Part shown: piece after piece, positions 1 through 5,035 of the stretch
Layout: each line of letters opens with the position of its first letter
How positions within the stretch are numbered: position 1 is the first letter of the stretch
NCBI GenBank assembly: GCA_017940705.1
Contig: JAGAYB010000272.1
Location: forward strand, 1-5,035
Source: Selenomonas sp.
Lineage (GTDB): Bacteria; Bacillota_C; Negativicutes; Selenomonadales; Selenomonadaceae
Length of the DNA: 5,035 nt
Reading direction: 5' to 3'
The notes under the pieces: model-generated
Seen by the model: the letters and a program-made list of their open reading frames with translations, nothing else
What the model was told of the DNA's origin: nothing
Databases searched by the model: none
Program-made: the position numbers and the translations under genes

Positions 1-629
1 CACCGATGGAGTTTATCCCCATTTTGGAGGAAACAAAGCTGATTATTCCTGTAGGCAAGTGGATTGTGGAGGAGGCCATCAAGACCTGCAAGAAATGGCG
101 CAGGGTGGTGCCGGATTTCCGCGTGAGCATCAATCTTAGTTACGAGCAGATAAAGGATTTGTCCCTGCAAAAGTGTGTGGAAGAGTGTCTGGAACGCTAT
201 GACATGCCGGCTGACTGCATTGTACTGGAGCTGACAGAGAGCAAAATCGTTGCCGACTGGAGTTTCGTCAACAAGCAGTTTGATTCCTTCCGCAAGATGG
301 GCATTGCCATTGCCATGGATGATTTTGGCACGGGCTATTCCTCGCTGGCATCCCTTAAAAACCTGTCCTGTGATATCGTAAAGATTGACAGGGAATTTGT
401 GAAGAAGATACTGGAAAACGACTTTGACCGCCGCTTGGTGCAGTATGTGGTGGATTTGTGCCACAGCATTGGTATTCACTGCTGTATTGAGGGCGTGGAG
501 GAGGAGGCCGAGTACGACCTGCTCACCAAGGAGTGCAAGGCAGACTCGATTCAGGGTTATCTTTTCGGTCACCCGGAAAGTGTCGAAGTATTTGAAGAGA
601 AATTTTTACAACTGGAGAAAGAAAAATAA
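1..629 (+). CDS. EAL-domain c-di-GMP phosphodiesterase (C-terminal part)
   Basis: This is the 3' part of a gene whose start lies before the window; the frame is already open at base 3 (Pro, then [10 protein letters not shown]). Known role of the family: hydrolysis of cyclic-di-GMP to linear pGpG, a signalling step controlling motility, adhesion and biofilm. Counting the Met at base 6 as residue 1, the visible EAL-domain signatures are EFIPILEET (2-10), SINLS with metal-binding Asn43, ELTES with Glu75, [11 protein letters not shown] with Asp105/Asp106, VKID with Lys126, EGVE with Glu162, and QGYLFGHP with Gln183. All catalytic positions in view are intact, so activity is likely, but the EAL motif itself is outside the window. 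Any N-terminal GGDEF, PAS or membrane region is also unseen. The stop overlaps the queF start (TAATG), which suggests translational coupling. Confidence 0.95.
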   Translation, partial: PMEFIPILEETKLIIPVGKWIVEEAIKTCKKWRRVVPDFRVSINLSYEQIKDLSLQKCVEECLERYDMPADCIVLELTESKIVADWSFVNKQFDSFRKMGIAIAMDDFGTGYSSLASLKNLSCDIVKIDREFVKKILENDFDRRLVQYVVDLCHSIGIHCCIEGVEEEAEYDLLTKECKADSIQGYLFGHPESVEVFEEKFLQLEKEK

Positions 630-1123
630 TGTCAAGAAACAAAGAGCAAGAAGATATTTCGCTACTGGGCAACAAGCAGGTAAAATACCATTATGATTAC
701 TGCCCGGAAATTTTGGAAACATTTCAGAACAAACACCCGGAAAATGACTATTGGGTGAAGTTTAACTGTCCGGAATTTACGGCGCTGTGCCCGATTACGG
801 GACAGCCGGACTACGCGACCATCTACATCAGCTATGTGCCGGGGGAAAAGATGGTGGAGAGTAAGTCCTTAAAGCTCTATCTGGTCAGCTTCCGCAATCA
901 CGGCGACTTCCATGAGGATGTGGTGAACGTCATCATGAAGGATTTGGTGAAGCTCATGGAGCCGAAATACATCGAAGTGTGGGGGAAGTTTCTTCCCCGG
1001 GGCGGCATATCCATCGACCCTTATGCCAATTACGGCAAGCCGGGTACCAAGTATGAAGAGCTGGCCTGGCACAGATTTGCCGAGCATGATATGGTAGCCA
1101 TGGATAAAGTGGATAACCGCTAA
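629..1123 (+). CDS. queF: NADPH-dependent 7-cyano-7-deazaguanine (preQ0) reductase QueF
   Basis: QueF reduces the nitrile of preQ0 to the aminomethyl group of preQ1 with two NADPH. This is the last free-base step of queuosine synthesis before insertion at the tRNA wobble position; it acts in the cytosol. The 164-residue protein matches the short, single-domain (YkvM-type) T-fold form. [12 protein letters not shown] (50-61) carries the thioimide-forming Cys54 and the acid Asp61. ESKSLKLY (77-84) is the QueF signature motif, FRNHGDFHE (88-96) ends in the substrate-binding Glu96, and [18 protein letters not shown] (119-136) is the conserved C-terminal block. The ATG overlaps the upstream stop by one base and is preceded by GGAG (614-617) at a spacing of 11. 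No other queuosine genes (queC, queD, queE) are visible here, so preQ0 must come from elsewhere in the genome or from salvage. The family call is very secure. Confidence 0.98.
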   Translation: MSRNKEQEDISLLGNKQVKYHYDYCPEILETFQNKHPENDYWVKFNCPEFTALCPITGQPDYATIYISYVPGEKMVESKSLKLYLVSFRNHGDFHEDVVNVIMKDLVKLMEPKYIEVWGKFLPRGGISIDPYANYGKPGTKYEELAWHRFAEHDMVAMDKVDNR

Positions 1124-1143
1124 ATTGTAATCACCCTGTATCG

Positions 1144-1152
1144 TAGGAGGAG
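1144..1152 (+). promoter_or_regulatory. Ribosome binding site fixing the TTG start at 1161
   Basis: TAGGAGGAG is a near-perfect Shine-Dalgarno sequence ending 8 bases before a TTG codon. No ATG or GTG is as well placed, and the protein family's N-terminal motif (NDITGFGRCS) begins ten residues later, so the TTG is the likely start. The gap after queF (1124-1160) holds no terminator hairpin, so transcription probably continues from queF. Confidence 0.8.
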
Positions 1153-1160
1153 ATTTCCGG

Positions 1161-1985
1161 TTGAAACGTCAAAAACGCATTGCTCTTGTAAATGATATAA
1201 CCGGCTTTGGACGCTGTTCGGTGACGGTGGAACTGCCGCTAATCTCGGCCATGAAGATACAGGCCTGCCCGCTTCCGACAGCGATACTGTCGGTGCATAC
1301 GGGCTTTGAGCAGCATTATCTTGATGATTATACGCAGCGTATGCAGCCCTATATGGACAGCTGGGAGAAAAACCGGCTGTCCTTTGATGGTATTTGCACC
1401 GGTTTTTTAGGCTCTGCTGAGCAGATTACGCTGGTGGAGGATTTTATCCGCCGCTTTAAAGCCCCTTATACCCGGGTGATGGTTGACCCGGTGATGGGGG
1501 ATAACGGCAGGCTTTACAAATCATACAATATGGAAATGTGCGCGGAAATGCGCCGCCTGCTGGCTCACGCCGACCTGGTGACGCCAAATCTCACCGAGGC
1601 CTGCCTGCTGCTGAATATACCGTATCCCAAGGACGGCAAAATCAGTGATACGGAATTGGAGTATATGGCCAGTGAACTGGCCGCGCATGGGCCGTCACAG
1701 GTCATTATCACCGGTCTGCATGGTGACAGTACCGTGCGGAACTTCATCTATGAGGCCGGCCGGGGCAAGGCCATGTCCGTAGAAAAGGTCGGCGGCGACC
1801 GTTCGGGTACGGGAGATGCCTTTGCAGCCATCGTGGCCGGCAGCCTTATCAACGGGGAATCCTTGGAGCAGGCCGCTGTGAAGGCCGCCGAATTTATCAA
1901 TAAATGCCTGAAATACGCCATGCAGCTGAATCTGCCATGGAATTACGGCATGCCGTTTGAGGAATATCTTAGGGAGCTGAAGTAA
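1161..1985 (+). CDS. Pyridoxamine/pyridoxal kinase (PdxY/PdxK-like, ribokinase fold)
   Basis: The likely reaction is ATP-dependent 5'-phosphorylation of pyridoxamine/pyridoxal in vitamin B6 salvage, giving PMP/PLP in the cytosol. The 274-residue length is usual for the family. Visible motifs are NDITGFGRCSVTVELPLISA (11-30), typical of the Firmicute pyridoxamine-kinase group; LSVHTGF (43-49) in the substrate pocket; VDPVMGDNG (108-116) near the ATP/Mg site; TPNLTEA (141-147); and GGDRSGTGDAFAA (211-223), the anion hole with catalytic Asp219. The start is TTG, supported by the strong ribosome site at 1144-1152. It is the third gene of the plus-strand run and ends immediately before the radical SAM gene. 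Specificity between pyridoxal, pyridoxamine and hydroxymethylpyrimidine (ThiD-like) cannot be read from sequence alone; the GFGRC N-terminus favours a B6 kinase over ThiD. Confidence 0.9.
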   Translation: MKRQKRIALVNDITGFGRCSVTVELPLISAMKIQACPLPTAILSVHTGFEQHYLDDYTQRMQPYMDSWEKNRLSFDGICTGFLGSAEQITLVEDFIRRFKAPYTRVMVDPVMGDNGRLYKSYNMEMCAEMRRLLAHADLVTPNLTEACLLLNIPYPKDGKISDTELEYMASELAAHGPSQVIITGLHGDSTVRNFIYEAGRGKAMSVEKVGGDRSGTGDAFAAIVAGSLINGESLEQAAVKAAEFINKCLKYAMQLNLPWNYGMPFEEYLRELK

Positions 1986-2645
1986 TTGCTAGTCTATGCA
2001 ACACATAAGGGTGGACGCTATCTTGCACTGCCGGAAAGCCTGCGGGAGCAGCCGGAAGGCCTGCGGAATCTCTATGTCAATATCACCAATGAATGTAACT
2101 GCGCCTGTACATTTTGCCTGCGCAATATGAAAAAAATGGCAGAGGAGTCCAGCCTGTGGCTGAAAAAACGGCCCAGTGCCGCAGAGCTGAAAGCGGCTCT
2201 TGATGAAGTGCCATGGGAATACATCAAGGAAGTGGTGTTTTGTGGTTTTGGCGAGCCGACCATGCAGCTATCCACGCTGACGGAACTGCTGCATTATGTG
2301 AAGGAAAAACATCCCGGCATGCCTACGCGCCTTAATACCAACGGCTTAGGCGAGCTGGAATACGGCCGGGAAATCGCCGCAGATTTTGCCGGGATTCTGG
2401 ATACCATATCCATCAGCCTCAATGCCGCAAGTGCTGAGCGTTACTATGAGCTGACACGGGCTAAATACGGGCTGAAATCCTATGAGGCCATGCTGGACTT
2501 TGCCGAGCATAGCAAAAAGTATGTGCCTAATGTCGTGCTGACCATCGTTGACAAGGTGGAAGGCCCGGAGGAAATAGCCAAGTGCAGGGAAATCTGTGAC
2601 CGGCGCGGTTTAAAACTGCGTGTCAGGGAATATGAGGATAGTTGA
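1986..2645 (+). CDS. Radical SAM protein, TatD-linked (TIGR04038-type) family
   Basis: This small radical SAM enzyme would use a [4Fe-4S] cluster to cleave S-adenosylmethionine; the substrate is unknown. In the 219-residue protein the cluster motif is CNCACTFC (37-44): Cys37, Cys41 and Cys44 form the canonical CX3CX2C, with an extra Cys39 inside. GFGEPT (87-92) is the SAM-binding GGE-like motif, RLNTNG (115-120) and SISLNAAS (142-149) are further radical SAM barrel strands, and VREYE closes the protein. The compact form, which lacks an auxiliary cluster domain and begins a few residues before LYVNITNECN, fits the family often encoded beside tatD. No tatD is in this window. The TTG start directly follows the kinase stop (TAA then TTG), with GGGAG at 1972-1976 as ribosome site, so the two are probably translationally coupled. 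QueE, another small radical SAM protein, was considered because queF is nearby, but the cluster spacing and sequence do not suggest it. Confidence 0.85.
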   Translation: MLVYATHKGGRYLALPESLREQPEGLRNLYVNITNECNCACTFCLRNMKKMAEESSLWLKKRPSAAELKAALDEVPWEYIKEVVFCGFGEPTMQLSTLTELLHYVKEKHPGMPTRLNTNGLGELEYGREIAADFAGILDTISISLNAASAERYYELTRAKYGLKSYEAMLDFAEHSKKYVPNVVLTIVDKVEGPEEIAKCREICDRRGLKLRVREYEDS

Positions 2646-2652
2646 CGGGCAT

Positions 2653-2693
2653 AAAAATACCGCTGGAAGCAGGTGCTTCCGGCGGTATTTTTT
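2653..2693. terminator. Bidirectional rho-independent terminator between convergent genes
   Basis: The left arm 2653-2670 and right arm 2675-2692 form an 18-bp stem with a single T.G wobble around an AGGT loop. The stem has a run of A on its left and T6 on its right. It can therefore stop plus-strand transcription 8 bases after the radical SAM gene and minus-strand transcription just after the Bax1-I gene ends at 2705. Confidence 0.93.
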
Positions 2694-2704
2694 ATCATCT
2701 GTTG

Positions 2705-3427
2705 TCAGTCGTCACTTAATTTGCTGATGGTCAGCAGCAGGTCAATGCAGCGGACGTAGAGCCAGACCAGCGTGATAAGCAGGGAAAAGGCGCAGAGCCA
2801 TTCGTATTCTTTGGGCAGGCCCTGAGTTACGGCTTCCTGAATCTGCTGATAATCAATGAACAGGCAGGCCGTAGCCAGACCGATAATCAACAGGTCTAAG
2901 CCAATGCCAATCAGACCGCCATTCATGAAACTGAAATCCACACCGAAGAAGTAGGACAGGACAAAGCGCAAAAGATAACCCAGCAGCAGGCCGAACAAGG
3001 CAATGCTTACACATTTGGTAAATTTGCCATCTACGGTGACAAGACCTTTGCTGAAAACTATCGCTGCAGCGATGGCTACCGTGAAGGTGAGTGCCACGGC
3101 CTGAACGACAACCCCCGGCAGGAAGGCTTCGGCTATCATGGACAGCATGGCAATGGAGGCACCCTCAAAAATCGCAAACAACGGTGAAATAAAACCTGCT
3201 GTCCCCGGCTTGAAACTCACAATCAGGGTCATAATCAGGCAGCCGACGCAGGCAACAATCGTCGTTACCATCGTGGCATAGCCGCTGATGATGGTGGCAA
3301 AGGCCGATACAGCCACTAGCAGCACCATCAGGATTTCCTTGAAGGCCACGCCGGAATAGCTGGCAGCTTCGGACACATACTGACCCCGGCTGAGGCCGTC
3401 TATCTTGCTAAGCATAGGATTTTCCAT
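2705..3427 (-). CDS. Bax inhibitor-1/YccA-family seven-helix membrane protein
   Basis: This is an integral membrane protein of the Bax1-I/YccA superfamily (BaxI_1 subgroup, PF12811-like); some superfamily members conduct calcium or modulate membrane proteases, but the role here is unknown. The 240-residue protein opens with a short soluble segment (MENPMLSKIDGLSRG), followed by about seven hydrophobic helices near 28-48, 52-72, 79-99, 105-125, 138-160, 171-191 and 211-231. GFISPLFAIFEGASIAMLS (78-96), SKGLVTVDGKF (126-136), IDYQQIQEAV (191-200) and the final ITLVWLYVRCIDLL are typical for the subgroup. I choose the ATG at 3427 because AGGGG (3441-3437) lies 9 bases upstream of it. The ATG at 3436 touches that ribosome site directly and would only add MIF. 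The gene stands alone: it converges on the plus-strand operon, and a terminator and an inverted repeat lie upstream. Confidence 0.92.
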   Translation of the reverse strand: MENPMLSKIDGLSRGQYVSEAASYSGVAFKEILMVLLVAVSAFATIISGYATMVTTIVACVGCLIMTLIVSFKPGTAGFISPLFAIFEGASIAMLSMIAEAFLPGVVVQAVALTFTVAIAAAIVFSKGLVTVDGKFTKCVSIALFGLLLGYLLRFVLSYFFGVDFSFMNGGLIGIGLDLLIIGLATACLFIDYQQIQEAVTQGLPKEYEWLCAFSLLITLVWLYVRCIDLLLTISKLSDD

Positions 3428-3436
3428 AAATATCAT

Positions 3437-3441
3437 CCCCT
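3437..3441 (-). promoter_or_regulatory. Ribosome binding site of the Bax1-I gene
   Basis: AGGGG on the minus strand sits 9 bases before the ATG at 3427. It directly abuts the alternative ATG at 3436, which argues against that start. Confidence 0.65.
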
Positions 3442-3450
3442 AACATAAAA

Positions 3451-3499
3451 TATATCCATGCAATATTATTCTACCATAAAACGGTAGCGCATGGATATA
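3451..3499. repeat. 11-bp perfect inverted repeat with an inner hairpin, around the Bax1-I promoter
   Basis: The outer arms TATATCCATGC (3451-3461) and GCATGGATATA (3489-3499) are perfectly complementary. An inner stem CTACC (3471-3475)/GGTAG (3483-3487) has a 7-base loop. The arms bracket the likely -10 of the Bax1-I gene, so this may be an operator for a dimeric regulator. On the minus strand the outer stem is followed by TTTT, so it could instead act as a second terminator for the RNA upstream. The sequence does not decide between these. Confidence 0.6.
3468..3476 (-). promoter_or_regulatory. Candidate extended -10 promoter of the Bax1-I gene
   Basis: The minus strand reads TGGTAGAAT, which fits an extended -10 (TGn plus a hexamer one base from TATAAT). 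No convincing -35 lies upstream, as is common for extended -10 promoters. Predicted transcription would start near 3461, leaving a leader of about 33 bases before the ATG at 3427. The element lies between the arms of the inverted repeat 3451-3499. Confidence 0.4.
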
Positions 3500-3543
3500 A
3501 AAAGAGACAAATAAGCAAGCCGGCACACATTGTGTACCGGCTT
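3500..3543 (-). terminator. Rho-independent terminator ending the structured RNA (minus strand)
   Basis: On the minus strand 3543-3532 pairs with 3528-3517: twelve base pairs, one of them a U.G, closed by an AAU loop. It is followed by a U-rich tail (GCTTATTTGTCTCTTTTT, 3516-3499). Read on the plus strand the wobble becomes a C/A mismatch, so the minus direction is favoured, although some two-way activity is possible. No protein gene ends here; the only matching transcript is the non-coding RNA. Confidence 0.75.
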
Positions 3544-4084
3544 TATTTATGGATATTCATAGATATTAACTTATCCTTCTCGTATTCTTTTGTCGGCGCA
3601 GATTTCCTCTCGAGCAGAAATCCCACACAGTGTTCCATGATATATGGATGTTTAGCTAAAACATTTTTGAATACACAGATTCATTGGTATGCGCGCGCTG
3701 CATCTCTCATTCGATAACAATAGGGTCACTACAGTTTCGATGCTCATAGAGAGTTGGTAAAGATTTACCCGGGATAGCAGTTTCTTCTTCCTCGTCCTAA
3801 CGTTGTGCGCCTTACTTCCAATCGCTTTTGAGTACGTCTGGCGACCAAGTCATCATCACGTCTCTTTTTCGCCTATTGGATAATCTTTTGCTTCACCGAT
3901 GCACTTGCTAGCTAGGTCTTAAAAGAGTACCTGCTCAGTGATTTCTTCAATAAACACTCACATCCTTTCATAAACAAGTATGCAAGTCCTTGAAGAGAGC
4001 CTGTTTCGGCCAGATACCCACCTGCTAAAATTTCGACCTCCAGGACTACTTTTCTAGTGGTTTGCGTATCCATCTCCTCTTTAC
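3500..4084 (-). ncRNA. Candidate large structured non-coding RNA (~0.57-0.58 kb), family unassigned
   Basis: This stretch has a promoter (4119-4091), a terminator (3543-3500) and no continuous reading frame. It can fold into an unusual number of helices on the minus strand: 4058-4055/4048-4045; 4044-4041/4024-4021, both enclosed by 4071-4066/4017-4012; 3996-3990/3950-3944 enclosing 3987-3980/3963-3956; 3941-3932/3903-3893 (ten pairs, one bulged A); 3880-3875/3822-3817 enclosing 3873-3869/3844-3840; 3769-3765/3760-3756; the long hairpin 3753-3704; 3703-3700/3692-3689; 3683-3679/3672-3668; 3664-3659/3653-3648; 3647-3644/3638-3635; and 3622-3616/3607-3601. A perfect GGCGCA/TGCGCC helix (3811-3806/3600-3595) closes the 3' domain. 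ATGGATA (4073-4067) can also pair with TATCCAT (3555-3549), joining the two ends. Several helices need G.U pairs that exist only on this strand. Length and ornateness recall ROOL or OLE RNAs, but I cannot match a known consensus by eye. Function is unknown. Confidence 0.62.
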
Positions 4085-4090
4085 ACCTAT

Positions 4091-4119
4091 ATGATAACAT
4101 AGTATTCAGATTATTGCAA
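4091..4119 (-). promoter_or_regulatory. Sigma-A-like promoter for the structured RNA
   Basis: On the minus strand, TTGCAA (4119-4114) and TATCAT (4096-4091) are separated by exactly 17 bases. This is a good vegetative -35/-10 pair. It predicts a start near G4084, just before the first helices of the RNA. Confidence 0.6.
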
Positions 4120-4134
4120 TGCTTCGGAAAAATA

Positions 4135-4157
4135 AAATTTAGGATTTGGCTAAATTT
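4135..4157. repeat. 8-bp palindrome between divergent promoters
   Basis: AAATTTAG (4135-4142) and CTAAATTT (4150-4157) are perfect inverted repeats with a 7-base spacer. They lie between the minus-strand RNA promoter and the yqeB promoter. It could be an operator for a dimeric repressor acting on one or both, but AT-rich palindromes also arise by chance. Confidence 0.35.
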
Positions 4158-4160
4158 GTC

Positions 4161-4190
4161 TTAAATTATGAAGGAGTTTTATAGTATAAT
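4161..4190 (+). promoter_or_regulatory. Promoter of yqeB
   Basis: A consensus TATAAT lies at 4185-4190, with a weak -35-like TTAAAT at 4161-4166 (spacer 18). The predicted start is near 4197, about 33 bases before the ATG at 4230. The weak -35 would fit an activated or otherwise regulated promoter. Confidence 0.6.
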
Positions 4191-4229
4191 AGAATAAAGT
4201 GAAATGTGAACATGAAGGAGCAGACGTCA

Positions 4230-5035
4230 ATGAAGCATTTGATTATCGTGCGTGGTGGCGGCGAACTGGCCAGCGGTGTGATTCACGCCCTCTATCGGGC
4301 CGGGTTCCGCGTGCTGGTGCTGGAGAAAAAGGAACCGACAGCCACACGCCGCCGGGTAGCTTTTTCTGAGGCCATGTACCGCGGTGAAGCCAAGGTGGAG
4401 CGAATCATTTGTTATAAGGCTGAAAACATGACGGAGGCCAAGGAACGCTTGAAAAAAGGCGAGCTGGTCATGCTGGAGGATCCGGAGGCCCGCTGTGTGA
4501 AGGAATTGAAGCCTCAGGTACTGGTGGATGCTATTCTTTCGCATACGACCAACGGTACGACCAGAGATATGGCAGAGCATACCATCGCGCTTGGCCCGGG
4601 CTTTTGTGCCGGACGGGATGTGGACGTGGTGGTGGAGACCATGCGCGGCTACAATCTGGGACGTCTGATTTATGAGGGCTACTCGGCGCGCAGGCAGGAT
4701 ATTGACAGCAGTACGGTGGGCGTCAGCGGCAACATCGAGCATTTGATTTTTGCACCGGAGGCCGGCATTGTGGATGCACTGTTCACCATTTCCATGATGG
4801 TGAAAAAAGGCGAGACTATTGCTAATCTGCACACGGATGCAGGGGAAACGCTGGAGATAAAGGCTCCCCTTGACGGCGTGCTGCGCGGCAGCCTGCATCG
4901 GGGCAGCAGGGTGGTCAAAGGGCAGAAGATAGCCGATATCAATCCGACTATGGGGCAGGAGGAATGTTATACCATTTCTGACAAAGCGCGCTGTGTGGCA
5001 GGTTCCGTGCTGGAAGCGGTAATGGTTTGGGACAA
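4230..5035 (+). CDS. yqeB: YqeB-family selenium-dependent molybdenum hydroxylase maturation protein (3' end beyond window)
   Basis: The frame is open to the last base of the window (268 codons, no stop), which is close to full family length. YqeB proteins (EF2563/TIGR03309 type) are accessory proteins linked to selenium-dependent molybdenum hydroxylases such as purine or xanthine dehydrogenases; their exact reaction is not established. Residues 8-16 (RGGGELASG) are a glycine-rich, nucleotide-binding-like N-terminus. RRVAFSEAM (41-49), LGPGFCAGRDVD (121-132) and ETMRGYNLGR (136-145) are family-typical blocks. Residues ~178-239 (VKKGETIANL, then APLDGVLRG and VKGQKIADINP) resemble a biotinyl/lipoyl-like hammerhead fold, but no biotinylation lysine motif is visible. 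I choose ATG 4230 because AAGGAG (4215-4220) is 9 bases upstream; the in-frame ATG at 4212 would place that site inside the gene. It is transcribed divergently from the structured RNA, and partner genes are expected downstream. Confidence 0.92.
   Translation, partial: MKHLIIVRGGGELASGVIHALYRAGFRVLVLEKKEPTATRRRVAFSEAMYRGEAKVERIICYKAENMTEAKERLKKGELVMLEDPEARCVKELKPQVLVDAILSHTTNGTTRDMAEHTIALGPGFCAGRDVDVVVETMRGYNLGRLIYEGYSARRQDIDSSTVGVSGNIEHLIFAPEAGIVDALFTISMMVKKGETIANLHTDAGETLEIKAPLDGVLRGSLHRGSRVVKGQKIADINPTMGQEECYTISDKARCVAGSVLEAVMVWD

Noticed and set aside
3428..3436. Start of the Bax1-I gene at ATG 3436
   Set aside because: The AGGGG ribosome site directly abuts this ATG. The ATG at 3427 has a 9-base spacing and begins with the family-like MENPML.
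3532..3717. Plus-strand 61-codon frame
   Set aside because: It starts inside the terminator hairpin, has no ribosome site, resembles no known protein and runs antisense to the structured RNA.
3721..3770. tRNA-like signature (TTTCGATGC next to a GGTAAA/TTTACC hairpin)
   Set aside because: No acceptor stem, anticodon arm or proper T-stem can be built around it.
3548..4073. Decayed transposase or other pseudogene on the minus strand
   Set aside because: Protein-like pieces occur in all three frames, but no order of frameshifts gives a recognisable protein. The regular helices and strand-specific G.U pairs favour RNA.
3912..4100. Minus-strand 62-codon frame (MLSYRCKEE...; inner ATG at 4073)
   Set aside because: The ATG at 4073 touches the GAGGAG sequence with no spacing, the first ATG at 4100 lies upstream of the predicted transcript start, no family is recognisable, and the stretch is better explained by RNA helices.
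4212..4229. Start of yqeB at ATG 4212
   Set aside because: It has no ribosome site of its own and would place AAGGAG inside the coding region; ATG 4230 is correctly spaced.
4227..4898. Long minus-strand open frame (223 codons) opposite yqeB
   Set aside because: It is a shadow of yqeB: the plus-strand protein has clear family motifs, a promoter and a ribosome site, while this one has none.
1..5035. CRISPR array, insertion sequence ends or attachment sites
   Set aside because: I saw no regularly spaced repeats, no transposase or integrase, and no target duplications in the window.

Overview
The window looks like chromosomal DNA of an anaerobic Firmicute. My best guess is the Negativicutes (Selenomonas/Mitsuokella-like). 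The clues are moderate-GC genes with strong AGGAGG-type ribosome sites, two TTG starts, a TatD-linked type radical SAM protein, and a YqeB-family maturation protein for selenium-dependent molybdenum hydroxylases. The genus is an inference from style, not a proven assignment.

Left block (1-2645, plus strand): four tightly spaced genes that look like one transcription unit. They are the C-terminal part of a c-di-GMP phosphodiesterase (EAL domain), queF (preQ0 reductase of queuosine synthesis, overlapping the EAL stop by one base), a pyridoxamine/pyridoxal kinase of the ribokinase fold (TTG start), and a small radical SAM protein (TTG start directly after the kinase stop). The genes are metabolically unrelated, so this is a housekeeping-style operon. 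A strong bidirectional terminator (2653-2693) separates it from a convergent minus-strand gene for a seven-helix Bax inhibitor-1/YccA-family membrane protein (2705-3427).

Middle (3428-4229): about 800 bases with no credible protein gene. The minus strand from about 4084 to 3500 has a sigma-A-like promoter at its 5' side and a terminator hairpin at its 3' side. Between them lies a very dense series of hairpins and nested helices, several held together by G.U pairs that exist only if the minus strand is transcribed. All reading frames through it are broken by stops. I interpret it as a large structured non-coding RNA of about 0.57-0.58 kb, in the size range of the ROOL and OLE classes, but I cannot assign it to a family by eye. 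It is the most interesting object here. Next to it are an 11-bp inverted repeat (3451-3499) around the likely promoter of the Bax1-I gene and a small palindrome (4135-4157) between the divergent promoters of the RNA and of yqeB.

Right block (4230-5035, plus strand): the start and nearly all of yqeB, running off the window end. It suggests that the organism makes a selenium-dependent molybdenum hydroxylase (purine/xanthine type), with partner genes probably downstream.
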